A stretch of DNA of 64,000 nucleotides. Source: Pseudoduganella flava. Its GTDB lineage: Bacteria > Pseudomonadota > Gammaproteobacteria > Burkholderiales > Burkholderiaceae_D. The position numbers and the translations under genes are program-made. Within the stretch, counting starts at the first letter, position 1. Each line of letters begins with the position of its first letter. Where the stretch lies: assembly GCF_007830495.1 (NCBI RefSeq), contig NZ_VLKW01000015.1:20105-84104 (forward strand). The letters run 5' to 3'. This document shows positions 17,311 to 25,357 of this stretch, one piece after another. Below the pieces are notes generated by a model that saw only the letters and a program-made list of their open reading frames with translations, was not told the origin of the DNA and did not search any database.

Positions 17311-18264
17311 ATGACCCGACACGCCCTTGCCGCCGCCGTGCTGACGCTGTGCGCCAGCCCGGCCTTTGCCCTGAACATCCTGCTGACCAATGACGATGGC
17401 CTGACCAGCAACCTGAAAGCCCTGTACGACGAACTGAAGGCGCAAGGCCATTCGGTCGTCGTGTCGGTGCCGTGCTCCGGCCAGAGCGGCCGCGGTGCCG
17501 CAATGGTGATGTACAGCACCACCGTCATCGTGTCCGACAACGACAAGACGCAGATCGACGCCGAGAAGGGCTGCCACAACGGCGCCGCGGCGTTGGGAGC
17601 ACCGGCCGTCGGGCCGTTCACGAAGGCCGGCTATACGGGCGGCGATTTCAACTACGTGCACGGCACGCCGGTGATGGCCACGATGTACGGCCTCGACGTG
17701 CTTGCGCCGGCGCGCTGGGGCAAGGCGCCGGACGTGGTGCTGTCCGGCCCGAACGAAGGCCAGAACGTGGGCCGCATCGTCAACGGCTCGGGCACCGTCA
17801 GCAACGCGCAGTTCGCGGCCAGCCGCAACATCCCGTCGATCGCGCTGTCGGCCGGCACGGACACCGTCGACAACACGAACCTCGCCAACCCGAATTCGAA
17901 GATCGTCGCGCAGCTGACGACGAAGCTGCTCAAAGCCTTGCAGGCCAAGGCGGGCAGCGGCGCGCTGCTGCCGACCGGCGTGGCGCTGAACGTGAACTTC
18001 CCCGATGCGCCGAACGCCAACGTGGGCTGGGCATTCTCGCGCCACGGCAGCTACGACGTGTACGGCATGAAGTTCAGCAGCAAGGAACCGTGGGGCCCGA
18101 CCTACACGATGGGCAGCACCGGCGCCACCGCGGAGCAGGCCGAGGACGAAGGCGTGGTCTACAAGACGAAGGTCGCGGTGACCGCGATGCAGGTCGGCTT
18201 CGACCAGCGCGCCGCCGGCCAGCAATGGCTGCGCCTGCGCCTGCGCGACCTGTTCGCCCAGTGA
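17311..18264 (+). CDS. Exported SurE-like 5'/3'-nucleotidase
   Basis: Member of the SurE survival-protein phosphatase fold, 317 residues, with a signal peptide (cleavage near AFA) that puts it in the periplasm. The SurE active site is intact: NILLTNDDG (metal aspartates), SGQSGRGAAM, HGTPVMAT and the SGPNEGQNVG loop. Cytosolic SurE is about 250 residues; this one has insertions and a longer C-terminus, as in secreted acid phosphatases of the family. A lipoprotein gene follows 8 bp later and is probably cotranscribed. Confidence 0.87.
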   Translation: MTRHALAAAVLTLCASPAFALNILLTNDDGLTSNLKALYDELKAQGHSVVVSVPCSGQSGRGAAMVMYSTTVIVSDNDKTQIDAEKGCHNGAAALGAPAVGPFTKAGYTGGDFNYVHGTPVMATMYGLDVLAPARWGKAPDVVLSGPNEGQNVGRIVNGSGTVSNAQFAASRNIPSIALSAGTDTVDNTNLANPNSKIVAQLTTKLLKALQAKAGSGALLPTGVALNVNFPDAPNANVGWAFSRHGSYDVYGMKFSSKEPWGPTYTMGSTGATAEQAEDEGVVYKTKVAVTAMQVGFDQRAAGQQWLRLRLRDLFAQ

Positions 18265-18272
18265 GGCGCGCG

Positions 18273-18908
18273 ATGAACCGTCTTCTCATCGCCACGCTGG
18301 TGGGCACGCTGCTGGCCGGCTGCGGCAGCAGCGACGATCCGGCACCCGTCCAGCCGACCGTCACGCTGCCCGAGCTGGCAGCGGGGGTGTATGCCGTCAG
18401 CAGCGGCGACGAAGCCAGCCCGGCGGCCGGCAAGTACTACGTGGCCGCCGACGGCACCGCACTGGCCATCCTGAACGACACGAAGGAACAGGCGCAGGTG
18501 CTGTACCGCCGCGCCGGCAAGGATGCGTGGCAGGCCACGCCGGCCGTCAAGCAGGACACCGCCGTGCGCTTCCTCGGCACCAATCCGCTTCCCTCCGCCG
18601 CTGTCGACAGCGCCGGGCTGGCGGGCAGCTACGCGGTGCGGCTGGCCTCCGGCGCCACCGCCGCGTTCACGTTCAGCGGTGCGGGTGACATCGCCGCCGG
18701 CGGCAGCACCTGCAAGCTGTCCGGCAAGGCATCGGCCTCGCCGCTGCCGGGTACGCTGAAGCTGACGCTGAACGCCACCGGCTGCGGCGACCTGCCAGCG
18801 GCCGGCGAAGGCTACCTCGTCGTCGACGCCGACTACGCGCCGGCGCGCTTCCGCCTCGTTACCGCGAGCGGTGCGACGCTGACCGATCTCTGGGCATACG
18901 CGGAATAG
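18273..18908 (+). CDS. Putative lipoprotein of unknown function
   Basis: A 211-residue protein with a lipoprotein signal (MNRLLIATLVGTLLAGCGSS; lipobox LAGC). The mature part is beta-rich in appearance (alternating Gly/Ala/Thr, one internal pair of Cys at CKLSG and TGCGD that could form a disulphide). No catalytic motif is recognised. It lies 8 bp downstream of the SurE-like gene, which suggests a shared envelope role. Confidence 0.75.
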   Translation: MNRLLIATLVGTLLAGCGSSDDPAPVQPTVTLPELAAGVYAVSSGDEASPAAGKYYVAADGTALAILNDTKEQAQVLYRRAGKDAWQATPAVKQDTAVRFLGTNPLPSAAVDSAGLAGSYAVRLASGATAAFTFSGAGDIAAGGSTCKLSGKASASPLPGTLKLTLNATGCGDLPAAGEGYLVVDADYAPARFRLVTASGATLTDLWAYAE

Positions 18909-18914
18909 CCAGTA

Positions 18915-19048
18915 CGGCCGGGCTCGTGTCCGTTTCAGGGCCACTTGGGGTGAAGGCAGGGGGGGCGCGAAGCGCCGCTTCGCGCCTGCCGAACGGGTTG
19001 AGCATGCTTGCGCAACCCTCTTCAACCCATCGGACACGACTCCGTCCG
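18915..19048. repeat. Dispersed repeat block (inverted copy of 6392-6463)
   Basis: It is bounded by CTCGTGTCCG and CGGACACGA. The middle (18945-19030) contains the GC hairpin GGCGCGAAGCGCCGC and the sequence whose reverse complement reads CAACCCGTTCGGCAGGCGC, matching 6392-6463. Non-coding. Confidence 0.65.
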
Positions 19049-19071
19049 TTACCACAGGTCGCACGATCTTG

Positions 19072-19100
19072 TTGACTTCGCAAAACGGCATGATTAAACT
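19072..19100 (+). promoter_or_regulatory. Promoter of the GH94 sugar operon
   Basis: TTGACT (19072-19077) and TAAACT (19095-19100) lie 17 bp apart, with a LacI-family operator starting 10 bp downstream over the likely start site. Confidence 0.6.
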
Positions 19101-19109
19101 GAAGGCATC

Positions 19110-19125
19110 TTGTTAGCGCTATCAG
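19110..19125. promoter_or_regulatory. LacI/GntR-family operator 1
   Basis: TTGTTAGCGCTATCA has the GCGC-centred partial dyad of LacI-family operators (idealised TGTTAGCGCTAACA). Its TGTTA half also matches the ATGTTA half-site that I recall for E. coli GntR. It lies just after the promoter. Confidence 0.6.
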
Positions 19126-19151
19126 CCGCAAGCGGCAAAAGATAGAAAAAG

Positions 19152-19167
19152 AAGTTGGCGCTATAGA
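19152..19167. promoter_or_regulatory. LacI/GntR-family operator 2
   Basis: AGTTGGCGCTATAG is a weaker copy of the same motif, centred 42 bp (four helical turns) after operator 1. Confidence 0.5.
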
Positions 19168-19176
19168 AACGAACAA

Positions 19177-19193
19177 ATGTTAGCGCTGCCAGC
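19177..19193. promoter_or_regulatory. LacI/GntR-family operator 3
   Basis: AATGTTAGCGCTGCCAG has an intact ATGTTAGCGC left half. With operators 1 and 2 it gives three sites within about 85 bp, compatible with looping or cooperative binding by the LacI-type repressor encoded at 23289-24317. Confidence 0.55.
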
Positions 19194-19220
19194 AGAGTGG
19201 CGCAACGCAAGGAGACGATC

Positions 19221-19256
19221 ATGCCGCACACCCCGCACGGCGCACAGAATGGCTGA
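19221..19256 (+). CDS. Candidate leader peptide (11 residues)
   Basis: ATG with a strong AAGGAG ribosome site 7 bp upstream (19210-19214), encoding MPHTPHGAQNG and stop. It lies between the operators and two intrinsic terminators. Its stop is 7 bp before the left arm of a possible antiterminator (19264-19268), which is the geometry of ribosome-controlled attenuation. The role is inferred from layout only. Confidence 0.45.
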   Translation: MPHTPHGAQNG

Positions 19257-19263
19257 TCCCGCA

Positions 19264-19308
19264 GGTCCGATGGGCGGACCGGGTTACACTTTCCCGGTCT
19301 GTTTTTTT
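19264..19308 (+). terminator. Attenuator: mutually exclusive hairpins with T-run
   Basis: Terminator stem GACCGGG (19277-19283) / CCCGGTC (19293-19299) is followed by TGTTTTTTT. An alternative hairpin GGTCC (19264-19268) / GGACC (19276-19280) uses the same bases as the terminator's left arm, so the two cannot form together. Confidence 0.65.
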
Positions 19309-19350
19309 CTGTGCGGGTGGACCGTTGTGGTTCACCCGCGCAGTTTTTTT
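19309..19350 (+). terminator. Second leader terminator
   Basis: An 11-bp stem CTGTGCGGGTG (19309-19319) / CACCCGCGCAG (19333-19343) with one G-U pair, then seven T. It is only 27 bp upstream of the symporter ATG and directly behind the first terminator. Confidence 0.7.
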
Positions 19351-19377
19351 GCCGCCATCCGTTAATCCCCTTTGCCG

Positions 19378-20775
19378 ATGAACCGCTTACCCTGGCGCGA
19401 GAAGATCAGCTACGGCATCGCCGATATGGGCTTCAATTTTTATTGGACCAATATCGCCACGTTCCTGCTGATCTTCTATACCGATACGTTCGGCATCTCG
19501 GCCGCCGCGGCCGCGTCGATGATGTTCGCGATCAAGCTGATCAACGCGTTCACCGATCCGCTGATCGGCGCTCTGGCCGACCGCACGTCGACCCGCTTCG
19601 GCAAGTTCCGGCCCTACCTCGTGTGGATGGCCGTGCCGCTGGGCGCCGCCGCCGTGCTCACGTACACGACGCCCGACCTCGATGCCGATGGCCGCATCTG
19701 GTGGGCGTACGGCACCTACCTGCTGATGATGGTCTGCTACACGGCGATCAACATCCCGTACAACGCGCTGTCCGGTGTGATGTCGTCGGACCCCCAGGAG
19801 CGTTCGACGATCAACGGCCTGCGCTTCATCTGCGCATTCGGCGGCAGCATGCTGGTGACGGCCGCCACGCCGCACCTCGTCAAATGGCTGGGCGCCGGCA
19901 ACGACAAGCTGGGCTGGCAGCTGACGATGCTGGCGTGGGCGCTGGCCGCGTGCGTGATGTTCGTGCTGGCGTTCCTCAACACGCGCGAACGCATCGTTCC
20001 CACGGCCCAGCAGCAAAGCAATGTGCTGCAGGACGTGCGCGACCTGTCGCGCAACGGCCCGTGGGTGGTGCTGTTCTTCCTCGCGCTGATCATCATGGTC
20101 ACGATCACGCTGCGCACCACCACCGCCGCCTACTACTTCAAGTACTACGTGGGCCGCCCGGAGACGATGGGCGCGTTCGTGTCCGTCTACATGTTCGCCG
20201 CCGCGGTGGGCGCGGCCGCGTCGCCGCTGATGACGCGCTTCATCGACAAGAAGAAGCTGATGATCGTGCTGATGAGCGTGACGGCCGTGCTGTCCGCCGC
20301 GTTCTTCGTGATTCCGCCGGGGCAGGTATGGCTGATGTTCGTGCTGCAGGCGGGCCTGGGCCTGGCGCTCGGGCCGAAGTCGCCACTGGCGTTCTCGATG
20401 TATGCGGATACGGCGGACTACAACGAATGGCGCACGGGCCGGCGCGCCACGGCGATGACGTTTGCCGCCGCCACCTTCTCGCAAAAGCTCGGCACCGCGC
20501 TTGCGGTGGCCGTCATCGGCGCGCTGCTGACGGCGCTCGGCTACGTGCCGAACGCCGCGCAAAGCCCCGGCTCGACGGCGGCGATCGTGTGGCTGATGTC
20601 GCTGATCCCCGCCGCGTTCGCGCTGCTCGCCGTGGTCGTCATGTGCTGCTACAAGCTCGATGCGCCGATGCTGCAAACCATCCAGGCCGACCTTGCCGCG
20701 CGCAAGAGCCTCGACACCCGTAACACCGGAGAAAGCAATGCAACACCCGAATCAACTCCTGCGGCCAGCCGCTGA
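19378..20775 (+). CDS. GPH-family glycoside:cation symporter
   Basis: Twelve-helix sugar importer of the glycoside-pentoside-hexuronide family (MelB/XynP-like), 465 residues. Family features: the N-terminal EKISYGIADMGFNFYWTNI, the FTDPLIGALADRTSTRFGKFRPYLVW segment in part, and INIPYNALSGVM. A TTG at 19372 is an alternative start. It overlaps the GH94 phosphorylase gene by 38 bp, so transport and intracellular phosphorolysis are tightly coupled. The likely cargo is a cellobiose-like disaccharide or its aldonic acid. Confidence 0.9.
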   Translation: MNRLPWREKISYGIADMGFNFYWTNIATFLLIFYTDTFGISAAAAASMMFAIKLINAFTDPLIGALADRTSTRFGKFRPYLVWMAVPLGAAAVLTYTTPDLDADGRIWWAYGTYLLMMVCYTAINIPYNALSGVMSSDPQERSTINGLRFICAFGGSMLVTAATPHLVKWLGAGNDKLGWQLTMLAWALAACVMFVLAFLNTRERIVPTAQQQSNVLQDVRDLSRNGPWVVLFFLALIIMVTITLRTTTAAYYFKYYVGRPETMGAFVSVYMFAAAVGAAASPLMTRFIDKKKLMIVLMSVTAVLSAAFFVIPPGQVWLMFVLQAGLGLALGPKSPLAFSMYADTADYNEWRTGRRATAMTFAAATFSQKLGTALAVAVIGALLTALGYVPNAAQSPGSTAAIVWLMSLIPAAFALLAVVVMCCYKLDAPMLQTIQADLAARKSLDTRNTGESNATPESTPAASR

Positions 20776-23140
20776 CGGCCAGCGCTACGAGCTGCTGTCG
20801 CCCACGGCGATGCCGCGCGCCGCCGGCTTCCTGTGGAACCGGAAGATGATGATCCAGATGACGTGCCGCGGCTACGCGGTGGCGCAGTTCATGCAGCCGG
20901 AACCGGCCAAGTACGCGCATGCGCCGAACCTGGAAGCAAAGACCTTCATGCAGCCGGAGCAGGGCTATTACGCGCACCACCCGGGCCGCTTCTTCTACGT
21001 GAAGGACGAGGAGACGGGGGAGCTGTTCTCCGCGCCGCACGAACCGGTGCGCGCCACGCCGGACCGCTTCGTGTTCTCGGCCGGGAAGAGCGACCTGGCG
21101 TGGACCGTCGAGAAGCTGGGCATCCGCATCGAGATGGCGCTGACCTTGCCCGTCGACGACGTGGCCGAGCTGTGGACGCTGAAGGTGACGAACCTGGGCA
21201 GCCGGCCGCGCAAGCTGTCGATTTACCCGTACTTCACGATCGGCTACATGAGCTGGATGAACCAGTCGGCCGAATACCGCGCCGACCTGCGCGGCATCGT
21301 CGCGTCGTCCGTCACGCCATACCAGAAGGTGGCGGACTACTTCAAGCAGAAGGACTTCAAGGACAAGACGTTCTTCCTGTGCGAGCGCGCGCCCGATGCA
21401 TGGGAAGCGGCGCAGGAAGTGTTCGAAGGCGAGGGCGGCCTGCACGCGCCGTCCGCGCTGGAAGGCGAATCCCTGGCGGGCGGCGACGCGCGCTACGAGA
21501 CCCCGGTGGCGGCCGTGCAGTACCGCGTCGCGCTGGGGGCGTCGGCCAGCGAGGAATACCGCTTCCTGTTCGGCCCCGCGTTCGACGACGCCGAGATCGT
21601 CGCGCTGCGCGAGCGTTACCTGGGCGCGGCGCAATTTACCGCGACGGCGGCCGAGTACGCGGCGTTCGTCGCGGCCGGCCACGGCTGCGTGACGATCGAG
21701 ACGCCGGATGCGGAGTTCGATAACTTCGTCAACCACTGGCTGCCGCGCCAGGTGTACTACCACGGCGGCGTGAACCGCCTGACGACGGACCCGCAGACGC
21801 GCAACTACCTGCAGGACAATATGGGCATGACCTTCGTCGAACCGGCGACGGCGCGCCACGCGTTCCTGCACGCGCTGTCGCAGCAGGAGCCGAGCGGCGC
21901 GATGCCGGACGGGATCCTGCTCGTCGAGGGCGCGGAACTGAAGTACATCAACCAGGTGCCGCACACGGACCATTGCGTGTGGCTGCCCGTGTGCCTGAAG
22001 GCTTACCTGGACGAGACGGCCGACTGGGCGCTGCTGGACGAACTGGTGTTCGATGGGGTGGGCCATGGCCTGACGGTCGCGCAGCGCATCGGCCGCGCGA
22101 TGGAGTGGCTGCTGAAGGAGCGCGACGAGCGGGGCCTGTCGTACATCGCCCAGGGCGACTGGTGCGACCCGATGAACATGGTGGGCTACAAGGGCAAGGG
22201 CGTATCGGGCTGGCTGACGGTGGCCGCCGCGTATGCGCTGAACCTGTGGGCGGACATGTGCGCGGAGCGCGGCAACGATGAAGCGGCCACTGCGTTCCGT
22301 ACCGGCGCGCAGGCGATGAACGACGCGGCCAACCTGCACCTGTGGGATGGCCGCTGGTTCGCGCGCGGCATCACGGACGACGGCGTCGTGTTCGGCGTCA
22401 AGGACGACGAGGCAGGGCGCATCTGGCTGAACCCGCAGGCGTGGGCGATGCTGTCCGGCGCGGCGAGCGCGGAGCAGCGCGCGGCGATGATCGCCGAGGT
22501 CGAGGCGCAACTGCATACGCCATACGGCGTGCAGATGTTCGCGCCGCCGTTTGCGAAGATGCGCGAGGACGTGGGCCGCGTCACGCAGAAGCACCCCGGC
22601 TCGGCCGAGAACGGCGCGGTGTACAACCACGCCGCCGCGTTCTACATCTACAGCCTGTACACGGTGAACGACACCGACCGGGCGTGGGACCTGATGCGCA
22701 AGATGATCCCGGGCCCGGACGAGGAAGACTACCTGCGCCGCGGCCAGCTGCCCGTGTTCATCCCGAACTACTACCGCGGCGCATGGCGCGAATACCCGCG
22801 CACGGCGGGCCGTTCCAGCCACCTGTTCAACACGGGCACGGTATCGTGGATCTACCGCTCGCTGATCGAAGGCCTGTGCGGCCTGGTGGGCGACGCGGAA
22901 GGCCTGCGCATCGCGCCGCAGTTGCCGCAGTCGTGGCCAGGGATGCGCGCTACCCGCGCGTTCCGTGGCGCGACGTTCGACGTGACGATCCAGCGCGGCG
23001 ACGTCAGCGCCGTGCAGGTGCGTTGCGACGGCACGCCCCTGCCCGAAGCGCGGGTCACCGGCATCGAAGCGGGGCGGGCATATAAGCTGGAAGTGACGAT
23101 CCCGCAGGGTCAGGAAGGAGTCATGGCTTGCAAGCCATGA
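20738..23140 (+). CDS. GH94 glycoside phosphorylase, probably cellobionic acid phosphorylase
   Basis: Inverting GH94 phosphorylase, 800 residues. It splits a beta-linked disaccharide with phosphate, giving alpha-glucose-1-phosphate plus the reducing-end unit. Seen: an N-terminal beta-sandwich (SAGKSDLAWTVEKLGIRIEM), the catalytic (alpha/alpha)6 region with the general-acid segment QGDWCDPMNMVGYKGKGVSG (Asp where cellobiose phosphorylases have DWND), and C-terminal SSHLFNTGTVSWIYRSLIEG and WPGMRATRAFRGATF. No signal peptide, so cytosolic. Length, the DWCDPMN variant and a GntR-like regulator point to cellobionic acid (products Glc-1-P and gluconate); cellobiose or another beta-glucoside is possible. 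GGAG precedes the ATG. A 22-bp palindrome covers its stop codon. Confidence 0.85.
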   Translation: MQHPNQLLRPAADGQRYELLSPTAMPRAAGFLWNRKMMIQMTCRGYAVAQFMQPEPAKYAHAPNLEAKTFMQPEQGYYAHHPGRFFYVKDEETGELFSAPHEPVRATPDRFVFSAGKSDLAWTVEKLGIRIEMALTLPVDDVAELWTLKVTNLGSRPRKLSIYPYFTIGYMSWMNQSAEYRADLRGIVASSVTPYQKVADYFKQKDFKDKTFFLCERAPDAWEAAQEVFEGEGGLHAPSALEGESLAGGDARYETPVAAVQYRVALGASASEEYRFLFGPAFDDAEIVALRERYLGAAQFTATAAEYAAFVAAGHGCVTIETPDAEFDNFVNHWLPRQVYYHGGVNRLTTDPQTRNYLQDNMGMTFVEPATARHAFLHALSQQEPSGAMPDGILLVEGAELKYINQVPHTDHCVWLPVCLKAYLDETADWALLDELVFDGVGHGLTVAQRIGRAMEWLLKERDERGLSYIAQGDWCDPMNMVGYKGKGVSGWLTVAAAYALNLWADMCAERGNDEAATAFRTGAQAMNDAANLHLWDGRWFARGITDDGVVFGVKDDEAGRIWLNPQAWAMLSGAASAEQRAAMIAEVEAQLHTPYGVQMFAPPFAKMREDVGRVTQKHPGSAENGAVYNHAAAFYIYSLYTVNDTDRAWDLMRKMIPGPDEEDYLRRGQLPVFIPNYYRGAWREYPRTAGRSSHLFNTGTVSWIYRSLIEGLCGLVGDAEGLRIAPQLPQSWPGMRATRAFRGATFDVTIQRGDVSAVQVRCDGTPLPEARVTGIEAGRAYKLEVTIPQGQEGVMACKP

Positions 23141-23141
23141 C
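23120..23141. repeat. 22-bp perfect palindrome over the GH94 stop codon
   Basis: Arms GTCATGGCTTG / CAAGCCATGAC with no loop. It encodes the last residues and stop of the GH94 protein, and the dispersed repeat block begins right after it. Confidence 0.7.
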
Positions 23142-23288
23142 CGTTCCGCAGGCGGAGAGCGTGCTCTCCGAACCCCCTGCTCTACCCCGCCGGGTCTGAC
23201 CCTAGCAGTTGCCTTTTGGGTTCTGGGGTATGCGTTCATGCACCCCAAAAGGCAGAATCTTGGGTCAGACCCGCGAGCGGGGCTGACC
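23142..23288. repeat. Dispersed GGGTCAGACCC repeat block
   Basis: Non-coding DNA between two convergent genes. It holds the hairpin GGAGAGCGTGCTCTCC (23154-23169), a CCGGGTCTGACCCTAG arm, an inner pair CTTTTGGG...CCCCAAAAGG, and TTGGGTCAGACCC. The part from about 23199 matches the block at 34903-34998 in order of motifs. Confidence 0.65.
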
Positions 23289-24317
23289 CTATGCGCTCTC
23301 GCGCGCCATCAGCGTGAACCCCAGGTCCAGGTGCGCTTCGCGGGGGAATTCGCCGCGGATCGCGGCGCGCAGCATTGTGGCCGCTTCGAAGCCGATGCGG
23401 TAGCGTGGCGTGGCGATCGTTGTCAGCGCGGGCTTCATCCACGCCGAGGCGGGCAGGTCGTTGAAGCCGCAGATCGCCAGTTGCTCGGGCACCGCGATGC
23501 CGCGCCGCTGGCATTGGTAGATCGCGCCGTGCGCCAGGTCGTCGTTGCAGCAGAAGATCGCGTCGCAGTCCGGCACCTGGGCCAGCATGCGGCCCACCAG
23601 TTCCGCGCCCAGCGCGATCGTCGACGGGTCCGGCACCATCAGTTCCAGCCGCGGGTCGGCCAGGCCCGCTTCCGCCATCGCCTTGCGGTAGCCTTCGGCG
23701 CGGCGTAGCGTGCGCTCGTCCAGCTGGGCGCCGATGAAGCCGATGCGGCGCTTGCCCTTGCCGATCAGGTAGCGCGTCATCGCCTGGCCCGCCTCGACCT
23801 GCGAGAAGCCCACGCACAGCAGGTCCGGGTCGGACGACAGGTCCATCATCGACACGACCGGCACGCGCGACGTCTGCAGCATCTGCTGCACCCGCGCGCT
23901 GTGCGTCAGGCCGGAGAGCAGGATGCCGTCCGGGTTCGACTGCATGTACACGTTCAGCAGCTTTTCCTCTTCCGCATCCGAGTAGCGCGTGTTGCCAATC
24001 AGGAGCTGGTAGTTGTCGTGGTCGAGCGCATCCTGGATCCCTTGCAGCACGGCCGTGAACACCGTGTTCGACAGCGACGGCACCAGCACGACGATCACGT
24101 TCGAATGGCTCGACGCGAGCGCGCGCGCGGCGCGGTTCGGCACGTAGCCCAGTTCCTCCACGGCCTGCTCGACGCGTTGCCGCAGCAGGGCCGACACGAG
24201 GTCCGGCTGATTGATCGCGCGCGATGCCGTCATCGGCGCGACGCCGGCGCGGGCCGCCACGTCGCTCAGCGTGACACGGCCGCTGGCGCGGCTGCGGGTG
24301 GAAGGGGATTTGCTCAT
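23289..24317 (-). CDS. LacI-family transcriptional repressor, GntR-like
   Basis: 342 residues. N-terminal LacI helix-turn-helix (VTLSDVAARAGVAPMTASRA) with hinge, then a periplasmic-binding-protein-like sensor. Many positions resemble the E. coli gluconate repressor GntR, including the hinge-proximal ELGYVPNRA, VLVPSLSN, FIGAQLDERT and the C-terminal DLGFTL. It is convergent with the GH94 operon whose promoter has three matching operators, so it is the likely local regulator, with gluconate or an aldonic acid as a plausible inducer. An ATG at 24374 would add 19 residues; neither start has a clear ribosome site. Confidence 0.88.
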   Translation of the reverse strand: MSKSPSTRSRASGRVTLSDVAARAGVAPMTASRAINQPDLVSALLRQRVEQAVEELGYVPNRAARALASSHSNVIVVLVPSLSNTVFTAVLQGIQDALDHDNYQLLIGNTRYSDAEEEKLLNVYMQSNPDGILLSGLTHSARVQQMLQTSRVPVVSMMDLSSDPDLLCVGFSQVEAGQAMTRYLIGKGKRRIGFIGAQLDERTLRRAEGYRKAMAEAGLADPRLELMVPDPSTIALGAELVGRMLAQVPDCDAIFCCNDDLAHGAIYQCQRRGIAVPEQLAICGFNDLPASAWMKPALTTIATPRYRIGFEAATMLRAAIRGEFPREAHLDLGFTLMARESA

Positions 24318-24472
24318 GTCGGAGAGGAGGCGCGTCGCGCACGTTTTATCGTTGTTGGGTTTGGATTTATCCATACATCGCCGGGGCTGTCAATCGCTGC
24401 GGTGCACAAAGCATCGTTTGACGGTCTCGATGCCACATGCGAAGATCGGCGGCGCTCACAGAACAGGCACCG

Positions 24473-25258
24473 ATGGACATCCTTCACATCAGCAGCTGGA
24501 ACGAGTTCGTCACCCGCACCTCGGAGTGCGACGGCTGGGCATTTCGCGGCCTGCCGGACGCCGACTGGCAGCTCTACAGCTCCCTGTCGCGCTACCTGCA
24601 CAGCTACGTTTCCGACAAAACCCTGTGGCGCCAGCGCGAGGAACGGGCGCTGCGCATCTTCCGCCGCAAGGCGCACAACTACCTGCCCGATCCCGCCGTG
24701 CTGGCCGACGACGTGCGCTGCCTCGCGCTGATGCAGCACCACGGCGCGCCCACGCGCATGCTGGACTTCACCAAGTCGCCGTTCGTCGCCGCGTTCTTCG
24801 CGCTGTACAAGGCCACCCGCAGCGCCGCCGTGTTCGCGCTCGACACGCCGACGTTGTGGAGCGCCGCGCCGCGCGGCGATGCCACGCTGAAGCGCGAGGC
24901 GATCGACCCGCGCGTGCAGGGCAACTTCGAGCGGCATTTCGCCGGCAACGGCAAGGAGATCATCTGGGTCGGCGAACCGGAGGCGATGGACCGCCGGCTC
25001 GTCGCCCAATCCGGCACCTTCGTCGTGCCGGGCGTGCTGGACAAGCCGCTCGACGAGATCATCCGCCAGTACGAACGGGGCACGCCGCTGATCCGCAAGT
25101 TCGTGCTGCCGCCGGCGATCCGCACGGAAGCGATGCTGTCGCTGTACCGGATGAACATCACGCACGCGACCTTGTTCCCCGACCTGGACGGCCTGGCGCG
25201 TTCGATCGGCTACGAGCTTGAAATCACCTGGCCGGGCTACCGCGACGCGGGCCCGTAA
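24473..25258 (+). CDS. FRG domain protein
   Basis: 261 residues, with the FRG domain named after its Phe-Arg-Gly motif, seen here in GWAFRGLPDADW (about residues 22-33). Further domain blocks are LALMQHHGAPTRMLDFTKSP and AAFFALYKA. No signal peptide. FRG proteins are of unproven function and often sit near mobile or defence genes; here it stands alone between a LacI gene and a WYL regulator. An ATG at 24437 is an alternative start. Confidence 0.8.
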   Translation: MDILHISSWNEFVTRTSECDGWAFRGLPDADWQLYSSLSRYLHSYVSDKTLWRQREERALRIFRRKAHNYLPDPAVLADDVRCLALMQHHGAPTRMLDFTKSPFVAAFFALYKATRSAAVFALDTPTLWSAAPRGDATLKREAIDPRVQGNFERHFAGNGKEIIWVGEPEAMDRRLVAQSGTFVVPGVLDKPLDEIIRQYERGTPLIRKFVLPPAIRTEAMLSLYRMNITHATLFPDLDGLARSIGYELEITWPGYRDAGP

Positions 25259-25357
25259 CGCGGCCTGGACACTCGACGATTGCAAGCCGCCGGGGCATGG
25301 TAAAGGCCCCATCGCCCATGCTAAGCTGCGCGTTTCACACGCGGGCAGGGAGACACG

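Noticed and set aside
19177..19365. 62-codon frame over the attenuator leader
   Set aside because: It runs through both terminator hairpins and lacks a ribosome site; the short 11-codon ORF has the strong site.
20639..23248. Open frame of 869 codons opposite the GH94 gene
   Set aside because: Shadow frame; the plus strand encodes a recognisable GH94 enzyme over the same bases.
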